From: Symbiodinium natans
Taxonomy: Eukaryota; Sar; Dinophyceae; Suessiales; Symbiodiniaceae
Reading direction: 5' to 3'
Assembly: GCA_905221605.1 (NCBI GenBank)
Contig: CAJNDS010002221.1
Location: 83,501 to 147,500 of the forward strand
Length of the DNA: 64,000 nucleotides
Shown: positions 61,001-63,749 of the stretch, in pieces
How positions within the stretch are numbered: position 1 is the stretch's first letter
How the letters are laid out: each line of letters begins with the position of its first letter
Made by a program: the position numbers and the translations under genes
The notes under the pieces: model-generated
What the model was told of the DNA's origin: nothing
Seen by the model: only the letters and a program-made list of their open reading frames with translations
Databases searched by the model: none

Positions 61001-63749
61001 GGTTTGGGGCTCAGGATGGGAGAGAGGGCGGTTTAGGGGGTTTAGGCCTGAGGGTTTAGGGTTTAGGGTTTAGGGTTTAGGGTTTAGGGTCTTCAAGGGT
61101 TAAGGTTGAGGGTTTCGCGTTTAGGGGGCAACGGCAGTAAATGCCATATGGAAATGCAGCCCCGACCCGCCCAGAAGTATTGGGCGGCATGTCAAGGGTG
61201 GGTTTTCGAGTTTGAGGGTTTTGGGCCAAAGTTTTGGGCATTGCAGAGTTTTAGGATTTAGGGCCATTAGGATTGTTTTTTTTCAGGATTTCTGGGGGTC
61301 CGGTTTCGGGGTCTGGGCTCATGATCGGCGAGAGGGCGGTTGAGGGTTTAGGGTTTAGGGTTTAGGGCTTAGGGTTTAGGGTTTAGGCTTTAGGGTCTAG
61401 GGTCTAGGGTCTAGGGTTGTGGAGGCCGTTCCGAATTTGACATGTGTTTTTCGAGGCACTGTAGGCCCTATGAAGGGCTGGTAGTATCTGGGGAACATCC
61501 CAACCTAAACCCCGAACCCTAAACCACTAGAGTCGCGCCTCCTGCGCGAAATTTGCTTTACAAGCCTGGATTTGTGGCGACTGGAGGCTCCGGGCTCTAG
61601 GGTTCGAGTTCAGGGTGAACCCTAAACCCCAGCTAAGCCCTGAAACCCCCAAAGCCCTAAAACCCACACACTACACTCCTCAGTTCGGTTCCTTGAAAGC
61701 CCTCCTAACTCTGCAGAAGGCTCGAGGACTCCCAGTGCTCCCAGACTCGCAGACATTCTAGGGTTTAGTACCCAGAATGAGGCTCTGTGGGGTGTAAGGT
61801 TTTAAGGGTTTGAAGGGTTTAAGGGTTTGAAGGGTTTTACGGGTTTAAGGGGTTTAGGGGGTTCAGGTTTAGGGGTTCAGGGTTTAAGGGTTTAAGGGTT
61901 TAAGGGTTTAAGGGTTTAAGGGTTTAAGGGTTTAAGGGTTTAAGGGTTTAAGGGTTTCATTAAGGGTTTACGGGTTTAGGTGTTTAGGGTTTAGGGTTCA
62001 AGGCTCAGGGTTTAGGATCCAACTTAGAAGGCCTTTGGAATTTCGGAGGTCGAGGTCAACACTCAACGGCCCATTGCCCGTCTTTCTCCCTCCTTGACAG
62101 GTCGTCATGGACGATGCTGAGGTTAAGAACCTCTCAAACTGGTACAGGCTGCCCAGCAATAATCCCGGGGTCGCGGGGGGGGGGGGGGGGGGGGGGAGTT
62201 CCCAAACCCCTAAACCCTAAACCCTAAACCCTAAACCCTAAACCCTAAACCCTAACCCTAAACCCTAAACCTAAACCCACCCTAAACCCTAAACCCTAAA
62301 CCCTAAACCCTAAACCCTAAACCCTAAACCCTAAACCCTAAACCCTAAACCCTAAACCCTAAACCCTAAACCCTAAACTCTAAACCCTAAACCCTAAACC
62401 CTAAACCCTACACCCTAAACCCTAAACCCTAAACCCTAAACCCTAAACCCTGAGGGAGGTTTGAGGGTAGAGGCTTTGGTAGAACCTATCGTTCTTAAGT
62501 CGGTTGGAAACTCTGTTGAGGTGCTCTCCTTCATATTCCCTGATGGAAATGAATGAAGCCGACGTAGGCAGCACACACAGAGCATGCAAGGAGGTGGCCC
62601 CCTAGTTCCAAGTGGAGTTATCTGACGCCTGGGAGGGGTCAGACGCATCGCAAGTCCGGTTTGCAGTCCTCCGAGTATAGTGAGTATCGTGAGAAGGGCT
62701 CCTATTTGTACATGTTACTAAGCGCTATACCCTGCACCTCGAAAAGCTTGAGCTCCTTAGGCCTGTTCTTTGCTTCTTCCCGATACCCTTGACCCTTGAC
62801 CCTAGACCCTAGACCGTAAACCCTAAACCTTAAACTCAACAACCCTAAAAAAGCTTCGCAGGAGCATGGTCTTTCTCCACGAGCCTCCATTTTTTGGGAC
62901 GCTGTAGAAGACAAGATCTTGCATCCTAAGCGGTTCAGGGTTCGGCGTCCAGCATGTGTGCGGGTCAGGGTTTGGGCTTAGTAAGGTTCAGGGTTTAGAG
63001 CTTCGGCTTTAGAGTTCGGCGTTGAAGGTTTAGGGTTTAGGGGCTCGGGCTCAGGGTTTAGGGTTCAGGTTTACACCAAATGTGCCAAGAGAGGTGCCCC
63101 AGCGAGAGCGCCTGCCCGGGTGGCTATCTGAATGCCAGCGCCGCCCTGGGCGAGCCGGTGCAGGCACCTGAAACCCGGTAGACGGTACGTTATCGTCCTA
63201 GAGAAGAACCTTATATAGCACTTTATACAACCCCAGAGCACCCCCCACATAACCACCCGAAACCCTGAAACCCAGAACCATAAACCATAAACCATCAACC
63301 CTAAACCCTAGACCCTAGACCCTAAACCCTAAACCCTAAACCCTAAACCCTAAACCCTAAACCCTAAACCCTAAACCCTAAACCCTAAACCCTGAACCCT
63401 AAACCCTAAACCCTAAACCCTAAACCCTGAACCCTAAACCCTGAACCCCAGCCCCTGAGCCGCGCACTCACCAGACCCCCGGAGAGGCCCTCACCTGTGA
63501 TAACGCGCTCAGCCCCAAGCCCCCAAGCCCGAGGCCCTAAGCCCGCTTAGGGTTTAGGGTTTAGGGTTTAGGGTTTAGGGTTTAGGGTTTAGGGTCTAGG
63601 GTCGAGGGTTTCGGGTTTAGGGTTTAGGGTTTAGGGTTTAGGGAACCCCCAAACCCTAAACCCTAAACCTTTAGAGGCCTCCGTGCCCGGGCAGGTGGTG
63701 CGGCCCATGTGCACGAAGGGCTACGAGGGACGCGGGTGGCGCAGCTGCC
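20556..63749 (+). CDS. giant Pmp-like beta-helix repeat protein, multi-exon gene span (3' partial)
   Basis: About 35 exons of 28-132 nt listed separately below. Repeats follow a pattern G-[AG]-I-x(5-10)-GG-x-[VL]-x-[IL]-x-[NR]-x-[ST]-A-x(4)-GG, which combines the GG-x-[IL] and [FI]xxN words of polymorphic-membrane-protein/beta-helix repeats. Most consecutive exons join in phase, and the central repeats are symmetric phase 1-1 exons of 78-84 nt. Cysteine-rich exons at 58.9-63.75 kb suggest an EGF- or ephrin-receptor-like region, common after such repeats in dinoflagellate surface proteins. Likely extracellular and structural or adhesive; function not shown. It could be two or more genes, since complete Ubl and RCC1 genes lie in its introns. 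Several exons are surely missed. Confidence 0.65.
21711..21822 (-). repeat. telomere-like array inside a 20-bp flank duplication
   Basis: About 15 CCCTAAA units. The 20 bp before it (21691-21710) and the 20 bp after it (21821-21840) are nearly identical and share GCAGCTGAGGTGC. Confidence 0.9.
21828..21960 (+). CDS. beta-helix exon
   Basis: Reads RKGELSTACVSVGGNLTVRG, then DLSFHSCHNGKTLNPLGG; ends in phase 1 (GGA G) before GACTCAC. Acceptor either at 21827 or 21836. Strong repeat pattern GGNLTV.G.LSF..C. Confidence 0.65.
21975..22032 (+). repeat. telomere-like array inside a 36-bp duplication
   Basis: About seven TTTAGGG units. The 36 bp before it (21939-21974, the end of the exon) are repeated with one mismatch directly after it (22033-22068). 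Confidence 0.9.
22358..22396 (+). CDS. beta-helix exon (short)
   Basis: After CTGGGTGGAG, a third copy of the GGCGGAGGACTCAC word, reads in phase GLTVDGDLDRR. Joining 21960 to 22358 makes a GA-AG intron and gives LGGGLTVDGDL. The donor is uncertain. Confidence 0.5.
22627..22912 (-). repeat. one of the two longest telomere-like arrays here
   Basis: About 41 essentially perfect CCCTAAA units, ending six bases before the exon at 22919. Confidence 0.97.
22919..22985 (+). CDS. beta-helix exon
   Basis: DLHLEEGALRFENCSGANRA, with the GALRFENCS word typical of Pmp repeats. Ends AG before GTAGGC, phase 2. Confidence 0.65.
23380..23441 (+). CDS. beta-helix exon
   Basis: Joins in phase with the exon before it: AARSEAWKYPGGEGGAFYVQ. 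Ends CAAG before GTGCGG, phase 1. An alternative continuation near 23880-23925 is unresolved. Confidence 0.6.
23935..24480 (-). repeat. degenerate telomere-like block
   Basis: Mixed CCCTAAA, CCCCTAAA and AAAGCCCTAAA units. The 36-bp word at 23925-23960 recurs at 24396-24431. No exon seen between 24.5 and 25.3 kb; family D element at 24753-24906. Confidence 0.85.
24753..24906. mobile_element. family D inverted-repeat element, disrupted
   Basis: Left end ACTACTATTTGCT, repeated internally as GTTGCTGCTTAAGAACCCCG, and right end G-run plus TCCCTTAAGCACATCG. Confidence 0.5.
25343..25406 (+). CDS. beta-helix exon
   Basis: After GTGACAG: AVGCYTQGRGGHFVGFKDGV. Phase 0 to 1. Preceded by a CCCTAAA array (25185-25328) and followed by TTTAGGG (25425-25540). 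Confidence 0.6.
25777..25812 (+). CDS. beta-helix exon (short)
   Basis: After GCGTGCAG, joins in phase to the exon before it: GNIVALKEVLEP, ending CCTG before GTTTAG, phase 1. Confidence 0.5.
26222..26412 (-). repeat. telomere-like array inside a 23-bp duplication
   Basis: About 26 units. The 23 bp at 26197-26219 (GCCTGCCAGGCACGTTCAAA and three more) are repeated exactly at 26428-26450, at the start of the next exon. Confidence 0.93.
26429..26511 (+). CDS. beta-helix exon
   Basis: LPGTFKVKENFEVYGG, then NVSIRNSSALQ. Clear repeat pattern GGNVSIRNSSA. Ends CAAG before GTGCGG, phase 1. Confidence 0.7.
26623..26651 (+). CDS. beta-helix exon (29 nt)
   Basis: Joins in phase to 26511: Q-GGSIVAHHFK, ending AAG before GTGGGA, phase 0. 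Very short, but its phase fits both neighbours. Confidence 0.6.
26852..26903 (+). CDS. beta-helix exon
   Basis: VFGGDVSIRDSWADEDG, phase 0 to 1, ends GGAG before GACTCA (GA donor). Confidence 0.65.
26933..27043. mobile_element. MITE with perfect 16-bp terminal inverted repeats
   Basis: TATGGGTAGTTCTCTA at the left and TAGAGAACTACCCATA at the right, 111 bp in all, no coding capacity. It sits 30 bp downstream of an exon. A CATC microsatellite (27078-27120) follows. Confidence 0.75.
27421..27522 (-). repeat. interstitial telomere-like array (CCCTAAA)n
   Basis: About 14 perfect units before the exon at 27573; a second array follows it at 27668-27770. Confidence 0.95.
27573..27644 (+). CDS. beta-helix exon
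   Basis: GAIKAAVLVAGGGVSIRNAR, then AKNG; 72 nt, phase 1-1, joins exactly to 26903. Ends GGAG before GTGACC. Confidence 0.72.
27796..27866 (+). CDS. beta-helix exon
   Basis: GAIHSWKPSEAESNLQFVGK, then IFGQ; phase 1 to 0; ends CAG before GTTG. Confidence 0.65.
28352..28403 (+). CDS. beta-helix exon
   Basis: VSGGVLRIFNASAREDG, phase 0 to 1, ends GGAG before GCGCTG (GC donor). Its first bases are duplicated at 28219-28241 on the other side of a degenerate array. Confidence 0.68.
28410..28700 (+). repeat. TTTAGGG/TTTGGGG arrays
   Basis: 28410-28530 and 28637-28700, with many TTTGGGG variants. Between them about 100 bp without a recognisable exon. This is the last array before the array-free block at 28.96-36.4 kb. 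Confidence 0.85.
28970..31534 (+). pseudogene. LINE polyprotein, RNase H and endonuclease part
   Basis: The frame is open from the repeat border to TAG at 31532-31534. RNase H shows all four acidic positions: D in LDIYTDGS, E in IDAEGIP, D in IWTDCEV and D in ESADALA. The AP endonuclease shows ATYNVQS, LGLQETR, CIDANARVG and THRIDYVLV, matching the N, E, D/N and H-x-I-D-Y catalytic words. The reading leaves the homologous frame near 31435, so the last 30 codons are out of frame. RNase H ahead of the endonuclease is unusual, since I-type LINEs carry it after the RT. Confidence 0.8.
31436..32040 (+). pseudogene. LINE reverse transcriptase, middle part (shifted frame)
   Basis: Reading continues one base over, with QQAHRDVFAQQEAGTILTP, GKAPGPSGITAAVWKS, LNYRSIALFDPAAKMHHRLL and FLDLSAAYYKS (RT motif A with its aspartate). 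It loses homology after about 32035, where the reading returns to the first frame. Confidence 0.8.
32036..33943 (+). pseudogene. LINE reverse transcriptase C-part and zinc fingers
   Basis: Contains LPTWADDVALPL (catalytic ADD of RT motif C), SYKHLGNVI and the thumb region. Then a C2H2 finger (CEKCPAAFSTRQQVRAHRLA plus KH) and a second C/H finger (CTVCLTQFWARRRLIRHVTH), probably for nucleic-acid binding. Stop at 33941-33943. Confidence 0.8.
34334..34611 (+). pseudogene. ORF with one in-frame TAG, unknown
   Basis: ATG at 34334 reads MNRMHAGKHRMVMLVKPVRF, then TAG, and the same frame goes on as ALQNVTIGDIISAIGSEAHS and later LLLDEKLPRRRLWHKQSLAE to TGA at 34609. The beta-rich start and short length faintly recall a ubiquitin-like fold. 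It could be a gene with a nonsense change, an exon after a CTTCTAG acceptor, or part of the LINE's 3' region. Confidence 0.35.
34612..35540. other. array-free DNA, no convincing gene
   Basis: Open stretches exist on both strands near 35290-35530 (the minus reading includes SPEAVALRVLEACRARLRDM) but none has a clear start, splice sites or family. No telomere-like repeats. May belong to the insertion that carries the LINE. Confidence 0.4.
35560..36120. repeat. two direct copies of a 250-bp unit
   Basis: 35636-35830 and 35886-36080 match closely from TTTTCACAGCCTAGTTTTGG through CCCCTTGAGAGGGAAAGTTT to the word GACCCCAGGATCGG. Short TTTTTCA-rich repeats precede each copy. The tail (36068-36125) resembles a motif at 18375-18430. 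Confidence 0.75.
36402..36573 (-). repeat. interstitial telomere-like array (CCCTAAA)n
   Basis: About 24 units; telomere-like DNA resumes here after the 7.4-kb array-free block. Confidence 0.95.
36589..36669 (+). CDS. beta-helix exon
   Basis: GAMKADKGLRQTGGVILLER, then ATAGNSG; 81 nt, phase 1-1, in phase with 28403 across the LINE-bearing intron. Ends GGAG before GCCAAG (GC donor). Confidence 0.7.
36674..37000. repeat. TTTAGGG array followed by CCCTAAA/CCCTAAG array
   Basis: TTTAGGG at 36674-36775; C-rich orientation at 36815-37000, with a run of CCCTAAG units at 36892-36970. Together they form a long inverted repeat within one intron. TTTAGGG again at 37199-37290. Confidence 0.93.
37341..40098 (+). 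CDS. small gene with N-terminal ubiquitin-like domain, gene span
   Basis: Starts at ATG 37341 and ends at TAG 40096-40098. Exons: 37341-37370, 37605-about 37708, about 38100-38196, 38712-38829, 39010-39049, 39362-about 39445, 39654-39761, 39910-40098. Joined start: MVRVRLMTGE-DLGSFTSEEF, then VGELALHVASMLGAP and TKLYPALDL, the pattern of the N-terminal Ubl domain common in dinoflagellate proteins. The rest (LWPNLEELQLRSL, RQEFRGLTPLYQLLQCF, LIDDTPVIHPGSRVVIFSEK) is not recognised. At least three introns are GA-AG with flank duplications. It lies between two phase-compatible exons of the beta-helix gene, so it is either nested or evidence that the large gene is split. Exon 3 borders and one donor are unresolved. 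Confidence 0.6.
37371..37604 (-). repeat. telomere-array intron with 8-bp duplication (GA-AG)
   Basis: CCCTAAA/CCCCAAA array (37381-37592) inserted in the codons for GED. GCGAGGAC is present on both sides (37366-37373 and 37600-37607), and removal of one copy restores frame with GA...AG ends. Confidence 0.75.
37605..37708 (+). CDS. Ubl gene exon 2
   Basis: DLGSFTSEEFSCVGELALHV, then ASMLGAPCCSSLVQ. The end of the exon (37676-37709) is duplicated at 37835-37868 on the far side of a TTTAGGG array. Confidence 0.6.
37711..37834 (+). repeat. telomere-like array inside a 34-bp duplication
   Basis: About 17 TTTAGGG units, including four with an extra G. Confidence 0.93.
38100..38196 (+). CDS. Ubl gene exon 3 (approximate)
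   Basis: Reads FVAAGNATKLYPALDLKEVG; the TKL.PALDL part resembles the end of the dinoflagellate Ubl domain. The donor could be the GTGGGTG at about 38156, or later. Confidence 0.4.
38408..38694 (-). repeat. long telomere-like array (CCCTAAA)n
   Basis: About 38 units, nearly perfect after 38470, upstream of the exon at 38712. Confidence 0.97.
38712..38829 (+). CDS. Ubl gene exon 4
   Basis: After CCCCGCAG: STKDPLLVMLQMQGCDGSLL, then WPNLEELQLRSLREIRRE. The second half resembles a leucine-rich repeat. Phase 2 end fits exon 39010. Confidence 0.55.
39010..39049 (+). CDS. Ubl gene exon 5
   Basis: SNWCDVHVAWPMK, ending AAG before GACATACC (GA donor). Confidence 0.55.
39050..39361 (-). repeat. telomere-array intron with 20-bp duplication (GA-AG)
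   Basis: Contains about 32 CCCTAAA units (39057-39290). TGGCCTATGAAGGACATACC (39038-39057) is repeated with one mismatch at 39350-39369. Splicing at the equivalent point of both copies joins PMK to DIPVRQEF in frame. Confidence 0.75.
39362..39445 (+). CDS. Ubl gene exon 6
   Basis: DIPVRQEFRGLTPLYQLLQC, then FGGGPW. The donor is not resolved. Confidence 0.5.
39654..39761 (+). CDS. Ubl gene exon 7
   Basis: VCPLIDDTPVIHPGSRVVIF, then SEKLHGEQREPAVYMK; phase 0-0; GA donor. Confidence 0.6.
39762..39909 (+). other. GA-AG intron with AAGGA duplication, no telomere repeat
   Basis: 148 bp, T/C-rich, flanked by AAGGA on both sides; removal gives VYMK-EEPITVKEL in frame. Confidence 0.65.
39910..40098 (+). 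CDS. Ubl gene last exon
   Basis: 63 codons: EEPITVKELKAICRTRPDLD, then GWTVLATMSVASYSRHEVQL and LGHIQYNPHVEED, then TAG. Good codon pattern; family unknown. Confidence 0.65.
   Translation, partial: EEPITVKELKAICRTRPDLDRLRSELGHGWTVLATMSVASYSRHEVQLKLGHIQYNPHVEED
40325..40915 (+). CDS. group of candidate exons of an unknown gene
   Basis: Short islands between TTTAGGG arrays: about 40330-40380 (LLGTCLIKAALQVAVKEL), 40590-40630 (NLASSLRM), 40655-40690 (YAKQLKMKAVAR) and 40835-40898 (EVRAKSTLVVGAARREIYRL). Each has a fair codon pattern, but I could not chain their phases. Confidence 0.3.
41297..41532 (-). repeat. long telomere-like array (CCCTAAA)n
   Basis: About 33 units with one short interruption at 41410-41425. 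More CCCTAAA DNA at 41835-42230, with no exon between. Confidence 0.95.
42239..42292 (+). CDS. beta-helix exon
   Basis: GGLAVPCRTFNISAGDLL, 54 nt, phase 1-1, in phase with the exon at 36589. GC donor. Confidence 0.6.
42473..42514 (+). CDS. beta-helix exon
   Basis: Joins as R-EFRCQGCSAKRSG, phase 1-1, ends GGAG before GCCGTG. The F.C..CSA..GG end is typical of the repeat. Confidence 0.6.
42543..42740 (+). repeat. telomere-like array (TTTAGGG)n
   Basis: About 17 perfect units, then degenerate ones. Confidence 0.95.
42779..43190 (+). CDS. candidate exons of an unknown gene
   Basis: One frame reads VRLASLCRAAWALRDLLSSK (from 42790) until a 15-bp G-run at 42916-42928; a second frame then reads EEQLVLRVDPAGFREALKGS and RKFGRSQGFGAVRRHLADAV to a stop at about 43193. 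Coding-like composition; the G-run may mark a family D-type intron between them. Confidence 0.35.
43584..44015 (+). CDS. hypothetical protein, 143 codons
   Basis: ATG 43584 to TAA about 44015. Starts MSEYEANLKLSKRLSKSLFA, has a CGRCK word and a hydrophobic segment (FRLPLLLLFWVHS). No family recognised. It follows a short CCCTAAA array and is followed by another; it could be a single-exon gene or chance. Confidence 0.35.
   Translation: MSEYEANLKLSKRLSKSLFAGGGTPPASLLVGLMSDAYKVKRCGRCKRGPRSYLLDRWRARSFRASIPWARGNQLKASGDLYKICHIAAASIYLRPRPKSRDMTSEWVFRLPLLLLFWVHSRMETEFRLLEVWRFGICGHVWP
44250..44445 (-). repeat. CCCTAAG then CCCTAAA array
   Basis: About ten CCCTAAG units change to about 14 perfect CCCTAAA units. 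Confidence 0.95.
44645..44755. mobile_element. family C inverted-repeat element, second copy
   Basis: CTTGGAGGTTCATGGTACTT at the left, then CCATATTAGGGCACTTAAGG and AAGTGGGTTAGCAAA, the same words as the intact copy at 50738. Its right end is only about 10 bp from the exon at 44765. Confidence 0.65.
44765..44896 (+). CDS. beta-helix exon (long)
   Basis: GGIHVQPSGGQPCEMELFSL, then QRGVLQTGGRLFFEDPDLQ. It carries two GG turns and is the longest exon of the group. Phase 1 at the start; donor approximate. Confidence 0.6.
44999..46311. other. repeat-rich intron
   Basis: CCCTAAA units (44999-45110), half of a family D element (45243-45285), TTTAGGG variants (45480-45540, 45663-45710), and a block of 8-bp CCCTTAAA units (about 46000-46258) ending in CCCTAAA. 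No convincing exon. Confidence 0.8.
46320..46397 (+). CDS. beta-helix exon
   Basis: GAISGADFNSSGGDVQIERC, then NSEWHG; 78 nt, phase 1-1; acceptor TTCTTGTAG, donor GGAG before GTGGGT. Confidence 0.75.
46958..47038 (+). CDS. beta-helix exon
   Basis: GAVLAQHVGIFGGAVSIRNT, then SAKEEGG; 81 nt, phase 1-1; GC donor. CCCTAAA on the left (46795-46929), TTTAGGG on the right (47065-47210). Confidence 0.75.
48314..48391 (+). CDS. beta-helix exon
   Basis: GAILADLLAITGGRLLIQNA, then SAKADG; 78 nt, phase 1-1; GC donor. Confidence 0.75.
48420..49390. mobile_element. inverted-repeat element with poly-G and poly-C arms
   Basis: AT-rich arms (GTGAAAAACAATGTG-type words at 48480-48660; TTTTTCATATTGTT-type words at 49230-49340) flank a G-run of about 90 bp (48777-48867) and a C-run of about 58 bp (48986-49043) that can pair. 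No TTTAGGG inside. Long frames across the runs are artefacts. It lies in the intron between two beta-helix exons. Confidence 0.6.
49598..49695 (-). repeat. CCCTAAA/CCCCAAA array
   Basis: Mixed units just upstream of the exon at 49701. Confidence 0.9.
49701..49781 (+). CDS. beta-helix exon
   Basis: GAILSTEGIVQSSGQILLTH, then ATAGGSG; 81 nt, phase 1-1; GC donor. Confidence 0.75.
50052..50135 (+). CDS. beta-helix exon
   Basis: GGLAIQKGDVNVSGGEFQCH, then QCFANSNG; 84 nt, phase 1-1; classic acceptor TTGTTTTTCAG and donor GTAGCT. Confidence 0.75.
50316..50556 (-). repeat. long telomere-like array (CCCTAAA)n
   Basis: About 34 units, a few variants. Confidence 0.95.
50588..50630 (+). CDS. beta-helix exon
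   Basis: In phase with 50135: GCVAIEQGVVTFDSG. The donor lies where TTTAGGG begins; end approximate. Confidence 0.55.
50738..50887. mobile_element. MITE, family C, intact copy
   Basis: About 150 bp with imperfect terminal inverted repeats: TACTTGGAGGTTCATGGTAC and onward at the left, and the matching complement ending GAACCTCCAAGTA at the right. It ends 40 bp before the start of the RCC1 gene. Confidence 0.75.
50927..52360 (+). CDS. Ubl-RCC1-repeat protein (HERC/UVR8-like propeller)
   Basis: 477 codons from ATG 50927 to TGA 52358. Residues 1 to about 75 (SISVHVHLLSGASVTLATEP to LQDNDVLTLHVGQVQI) look like a ubiquitin-like fold. Then ten repeats of about 41 residues with the RCC1 words GSVVTWG and GDSSAVQDQLKNVQQVQ and AFAAIL. 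RCC1 repeats build a beta-propeller for protein binding; the exact partner is unknown. The usual unit is 50 residues or more, so these are short. The frame ends because the last repeat has a net 13-bp deletion (GGGGCCATGCAACCGCAGTG) that shifts into TGA. The gene lies in an intron of the beta-helix gene, same strand. It may be functional or recently truncated. Confidence 0.75.
   Translation: MSISVHVHLLSGASVTLATEPEETVASLCQRAQGALRVGKGRLLTSGETLGGGTVKRARLQDNDVLTLHVGQVQIRSSKGGGVSAASAFAALLGDGSVVTWGDAGFGGDSSAVQDELKSVQQVQTSSGAFAAILAEGSVVTWGDANFGGDSSAVQDELKNVQQVQASTKAFAAILADESVVSWGDADFGGDSSAVQDQLKNVQQVQASTKAFAAILADESVVSWGDADFGGDSSAVQDRLKNVQQVQASTTAFAAILADGSVVTWGYAGFGGDSSAVQDQLKNVQQVQASNGAFAAILADGSVVTWGYSGGDSSAVQDQLKNVQQVQASSWAFAAILAGGSVVTWGDADCGGDSSAVQDQLKNVQQVQASSWAFAAILADGSVVTWGDARFGGDSSAVQDQLKNVQQVQASNGAFAAILADGSVVTWGYSGGDSSAVQDELKSVQQVQASSWAFAAILADSSVVTWGHATAVPYKIS
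52139..53727 (+). repeat. seven 227-bp tandem units derived from the RCC1 repeats
   Basis: Units begin near 52139, 52366, 52593, 52820, 53047, 53274 and 53501. The first is inside the open frame; all seven carry the same 13-bp net deletion, so each opens a 73-codon frame ending in the same TGA. Differences between copies are single bases (e.g. 52336, 53203, 53273). An eighth, diverged part follows to about 53840, where GCCTTCTGACTTTGCAGGCG replaces the usual junction. Confidence 0.9.
53728..54265. other. end of RCC1 tandem array and spacer
   Basis: After the decayed last unit the DNA has no clear gene; it contains CTGAAGAGTTCAGGGTCCTG-type short repeats (54043-54130) and a C-run. Telomere-like units resume at 54275. 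Confidence 0.5.
54275..54470 (-). repeat. telomere-like array (CCCTAAA)n with CCCTGAA and CCCGAAA
   Basis: About 26 units. Confidence 0.92.
54714..54788 (+). CDS. beta-helix exon
   Basis: VHKGTLRARWSRMDIENVSA, then EDRGG. The pattern DIENVSAEDRGG matches the repeat end. Start phase assumed 0; not chained to 50630. Confidence 0.55.
55206..55245 (+). CDS. candidate beta-helix exon (short)
   Basis: MELSKLANVAQTC between TTGCTAAG and GTTTAGGG. Phase not chained. Confidence 0.35.
55410..55686 (-). repeat. telomere-like array with a higher-order duplication
   Basis: Within the CCCTAAA units a variant block (CCATGAACCCTACGCCCTAA near 55510 and CCATAAACCCTACGCCCTAA near 55578) is repeated at about 68 bp spacing, showing local amplification. 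Confidence 0.9.
55726..55990 (-). CDS. candidate minus-strand exon
   Basis: Minus reading VDAVKDKLWNKLESFVRPEE then QLWPDCARPST has a good codon pattern and an AG just before it on that strand. It would be one of very few minus-strand genes here. A plus reading of the same DNA is poorer. Unresolved. Confidence 0.3.
56102..56167 (+). CDS. beta-helix exon
   Basis: IFVGRDAHFEEGLQLGPRAN, then A, ending CCAG before GAGCAGC. Confidence 0.6.
56168..56295 (-). repeat. telomere-array intron with 18-bp duplication (GA-AG)
   Basis: About 13 CCCTAAA units. GCCAGGAGCAGCGAGGGC is present exactly at 56163-56180 and 56291-56308. Splicing at the same point in both copies gives ANARSSEGGCLF in frame with GA-AG ends. 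Confidence 0.8.
56296..56368 (+). CDS. beta-helix exon
   Basis: RSSEGGCLFVLRDLFVTGPT, then VAQLQ, ending CAG before GTGTCG. Confidence 0.65.
56413..56573 (-). repeat. homogeneous CCCTGAA array
   Basis: About 21 successive CCCTGAA units, a one-base variant of the telomere unit. Confidence 0.95.
57032..57141 (+). CDS. beta-helix exon
   Basis: VLSDCHASGSGGAIWVRQGL, then PQRPQFPLLDGQGTFC; 110 nt; ends AG before GTTAGG, phase 2. Its first 20 bases are duplicated at 56896-56916 before a CCCTAAA array. Confidence 0.65.
57355..57445 (+). CDS. beta-helix exon
   Basis: In phase: RQMKLDDATFIGCYAPSTSA, then FMSLGDAPRS; ends TCG before GTTTAG. TTTAGGG array 57448-57555 follows. Confidence 0.65.
57735..57845. 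repeat. AT-rich microsatellite
   Basis: TA and TAAA repeats within the intron. Confidence 0.9.
57912..57987 (+). CDS. beta-helix region exon
   Basis: GHVGRLFLNGSIGMKAVSAG, then HFHSG; ends before GTGAGGG; phase 0 to 1. Confidence 0.6.
58226..58302 (+). CDS. beta-helix region exon
   Basis: In phase: R-DVDCNLAEECRLEGGSIETW, then RRALC; acceptor GGTTTCCAG, donor GTGGGT; phase 0 at the end. Confidence 0.6.
58515..58724 (-). repeat. telomere-like array with variants
   Basis: About 28 CCCTAAA units with CCCCAAA and CCCGAAA; a 70-bp segment (AACCCCAAACCCGAAACCCT and following) occurs twice. Confidence 0.92.
58732..58759 (+). CDS. candidate exon (28 nt)
   Basis: EIGQLKCSR, phase 0 to 1, GT donor. 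Phase fits both sides. Confidence 0.4.
58923..58993 (+). CDS. cysteine-containing exon
   Basis: ALEAVKAFPPTESCEACPEE, then SGFW; the C..C and GFW pattern suggests the start of a cysteine-rich (EGF or ephrin-receptor-like) region. End approximate. Confidence 0.45.
59200..59487 (+). CDS. hypothetical 95-codon ORF
   Basis: ATG 59200 to TAG. MLFFGVVLGDNRPRWPSFSL at the start, basic end. The opposite strand is also open over most of it, so it may be chance. Confidence 0.25.
   Translation: MLFFGVVLGDNRPRWPSFSLGSGWRAACHFSKGLSLKHAAHVSRVLRSARHDGGVKGKLQDSKIFFCCVPMEKMKRDLIDTAKPDGLLAWKKARA
60062..60205 (-). repeat. telomere-like array (CCCTAAA)n
   Basis: About 20 units before the exon at 60221; TTTAGGG array 60294-60420 follows that exon. 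Confidence 0.95.
60221..60293 (+). CDS. cysteine-containing exon
   Basis: DHVRLTLETPNCVRCPTIPQ, then APGM; phase 0 to 1; GT donor in GGTTTAG. Confidence 0.6.
60695..60773 (+). CDS. cysteine-containing exon
   Basis: In phase: V-KTQVTLQCEPTKLILPAGF, then MAHLSE; donor at the start of a TTTAGGG array. Confidence 0.6.
61687..61765 (+). CDS. candidate exon
   Basis: After CTCCTCAG: FGSLKALLTLQKARGLPVLP, then DSQTF, ending at TTCTAG. Phase not chained. Confidence 0.3.
61800..62000 (+). repeat. homogeneous TTTAAGGG array
   Basis: About a dozen 8-bp TTTAAGGG units (mainly 61880-61957), the opposite-strand counterpart of the CCCTTAAA block at 46.0 kb. Confidence 0.9.
62106..62165 (+). CDS. exon of the large gene
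   Basis: After CTCCTTGACAG: VVMDDAEVKNLSNWYRLPSN, then NPG up to a G-run. The DDAEVKNLSN pattern resembles the beta-helix strand word. End not resolved. Confidence 0.5.
62212..62451 (-). repeat. long telomere-like array (CCCTAAA)n
   Basis: About 34 units. DNA from 62.46 to 63.05 kb after it holds no convincing exon. Confidence 0.95.
63087..63165 (+). CDS. cysteine-rich exon (EGF or ephrin-receptor-like)
   Basis: KRCPSESACPGGYLNASAAL, then GEPVQ. C-P-x(4)-C-P-G-G is a typical word of the cysteine-rich modules that follow beta-helix repeats in protist surface proteins. GC donor possible. Confidence 0.55.
63297..63445 (-). repeat. telomere-like array (CCCTAAA)n
   Basis: About 20 units. A candidate mini-exon with GEALTCDNALS lies at about 63467-63515 before the next TTTAGGG array (63546-63640). 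Confidence 0.93.
63680..63749 (+). CDS. cysteine-rich exon
   Basis: ASVPGQVVRPMCTKGYEGRG, then WRSCL; C..GYEG....C is EGF-like. Ends before GGTTTCGAGG. The gene continues past the window. Confidence 0.55.
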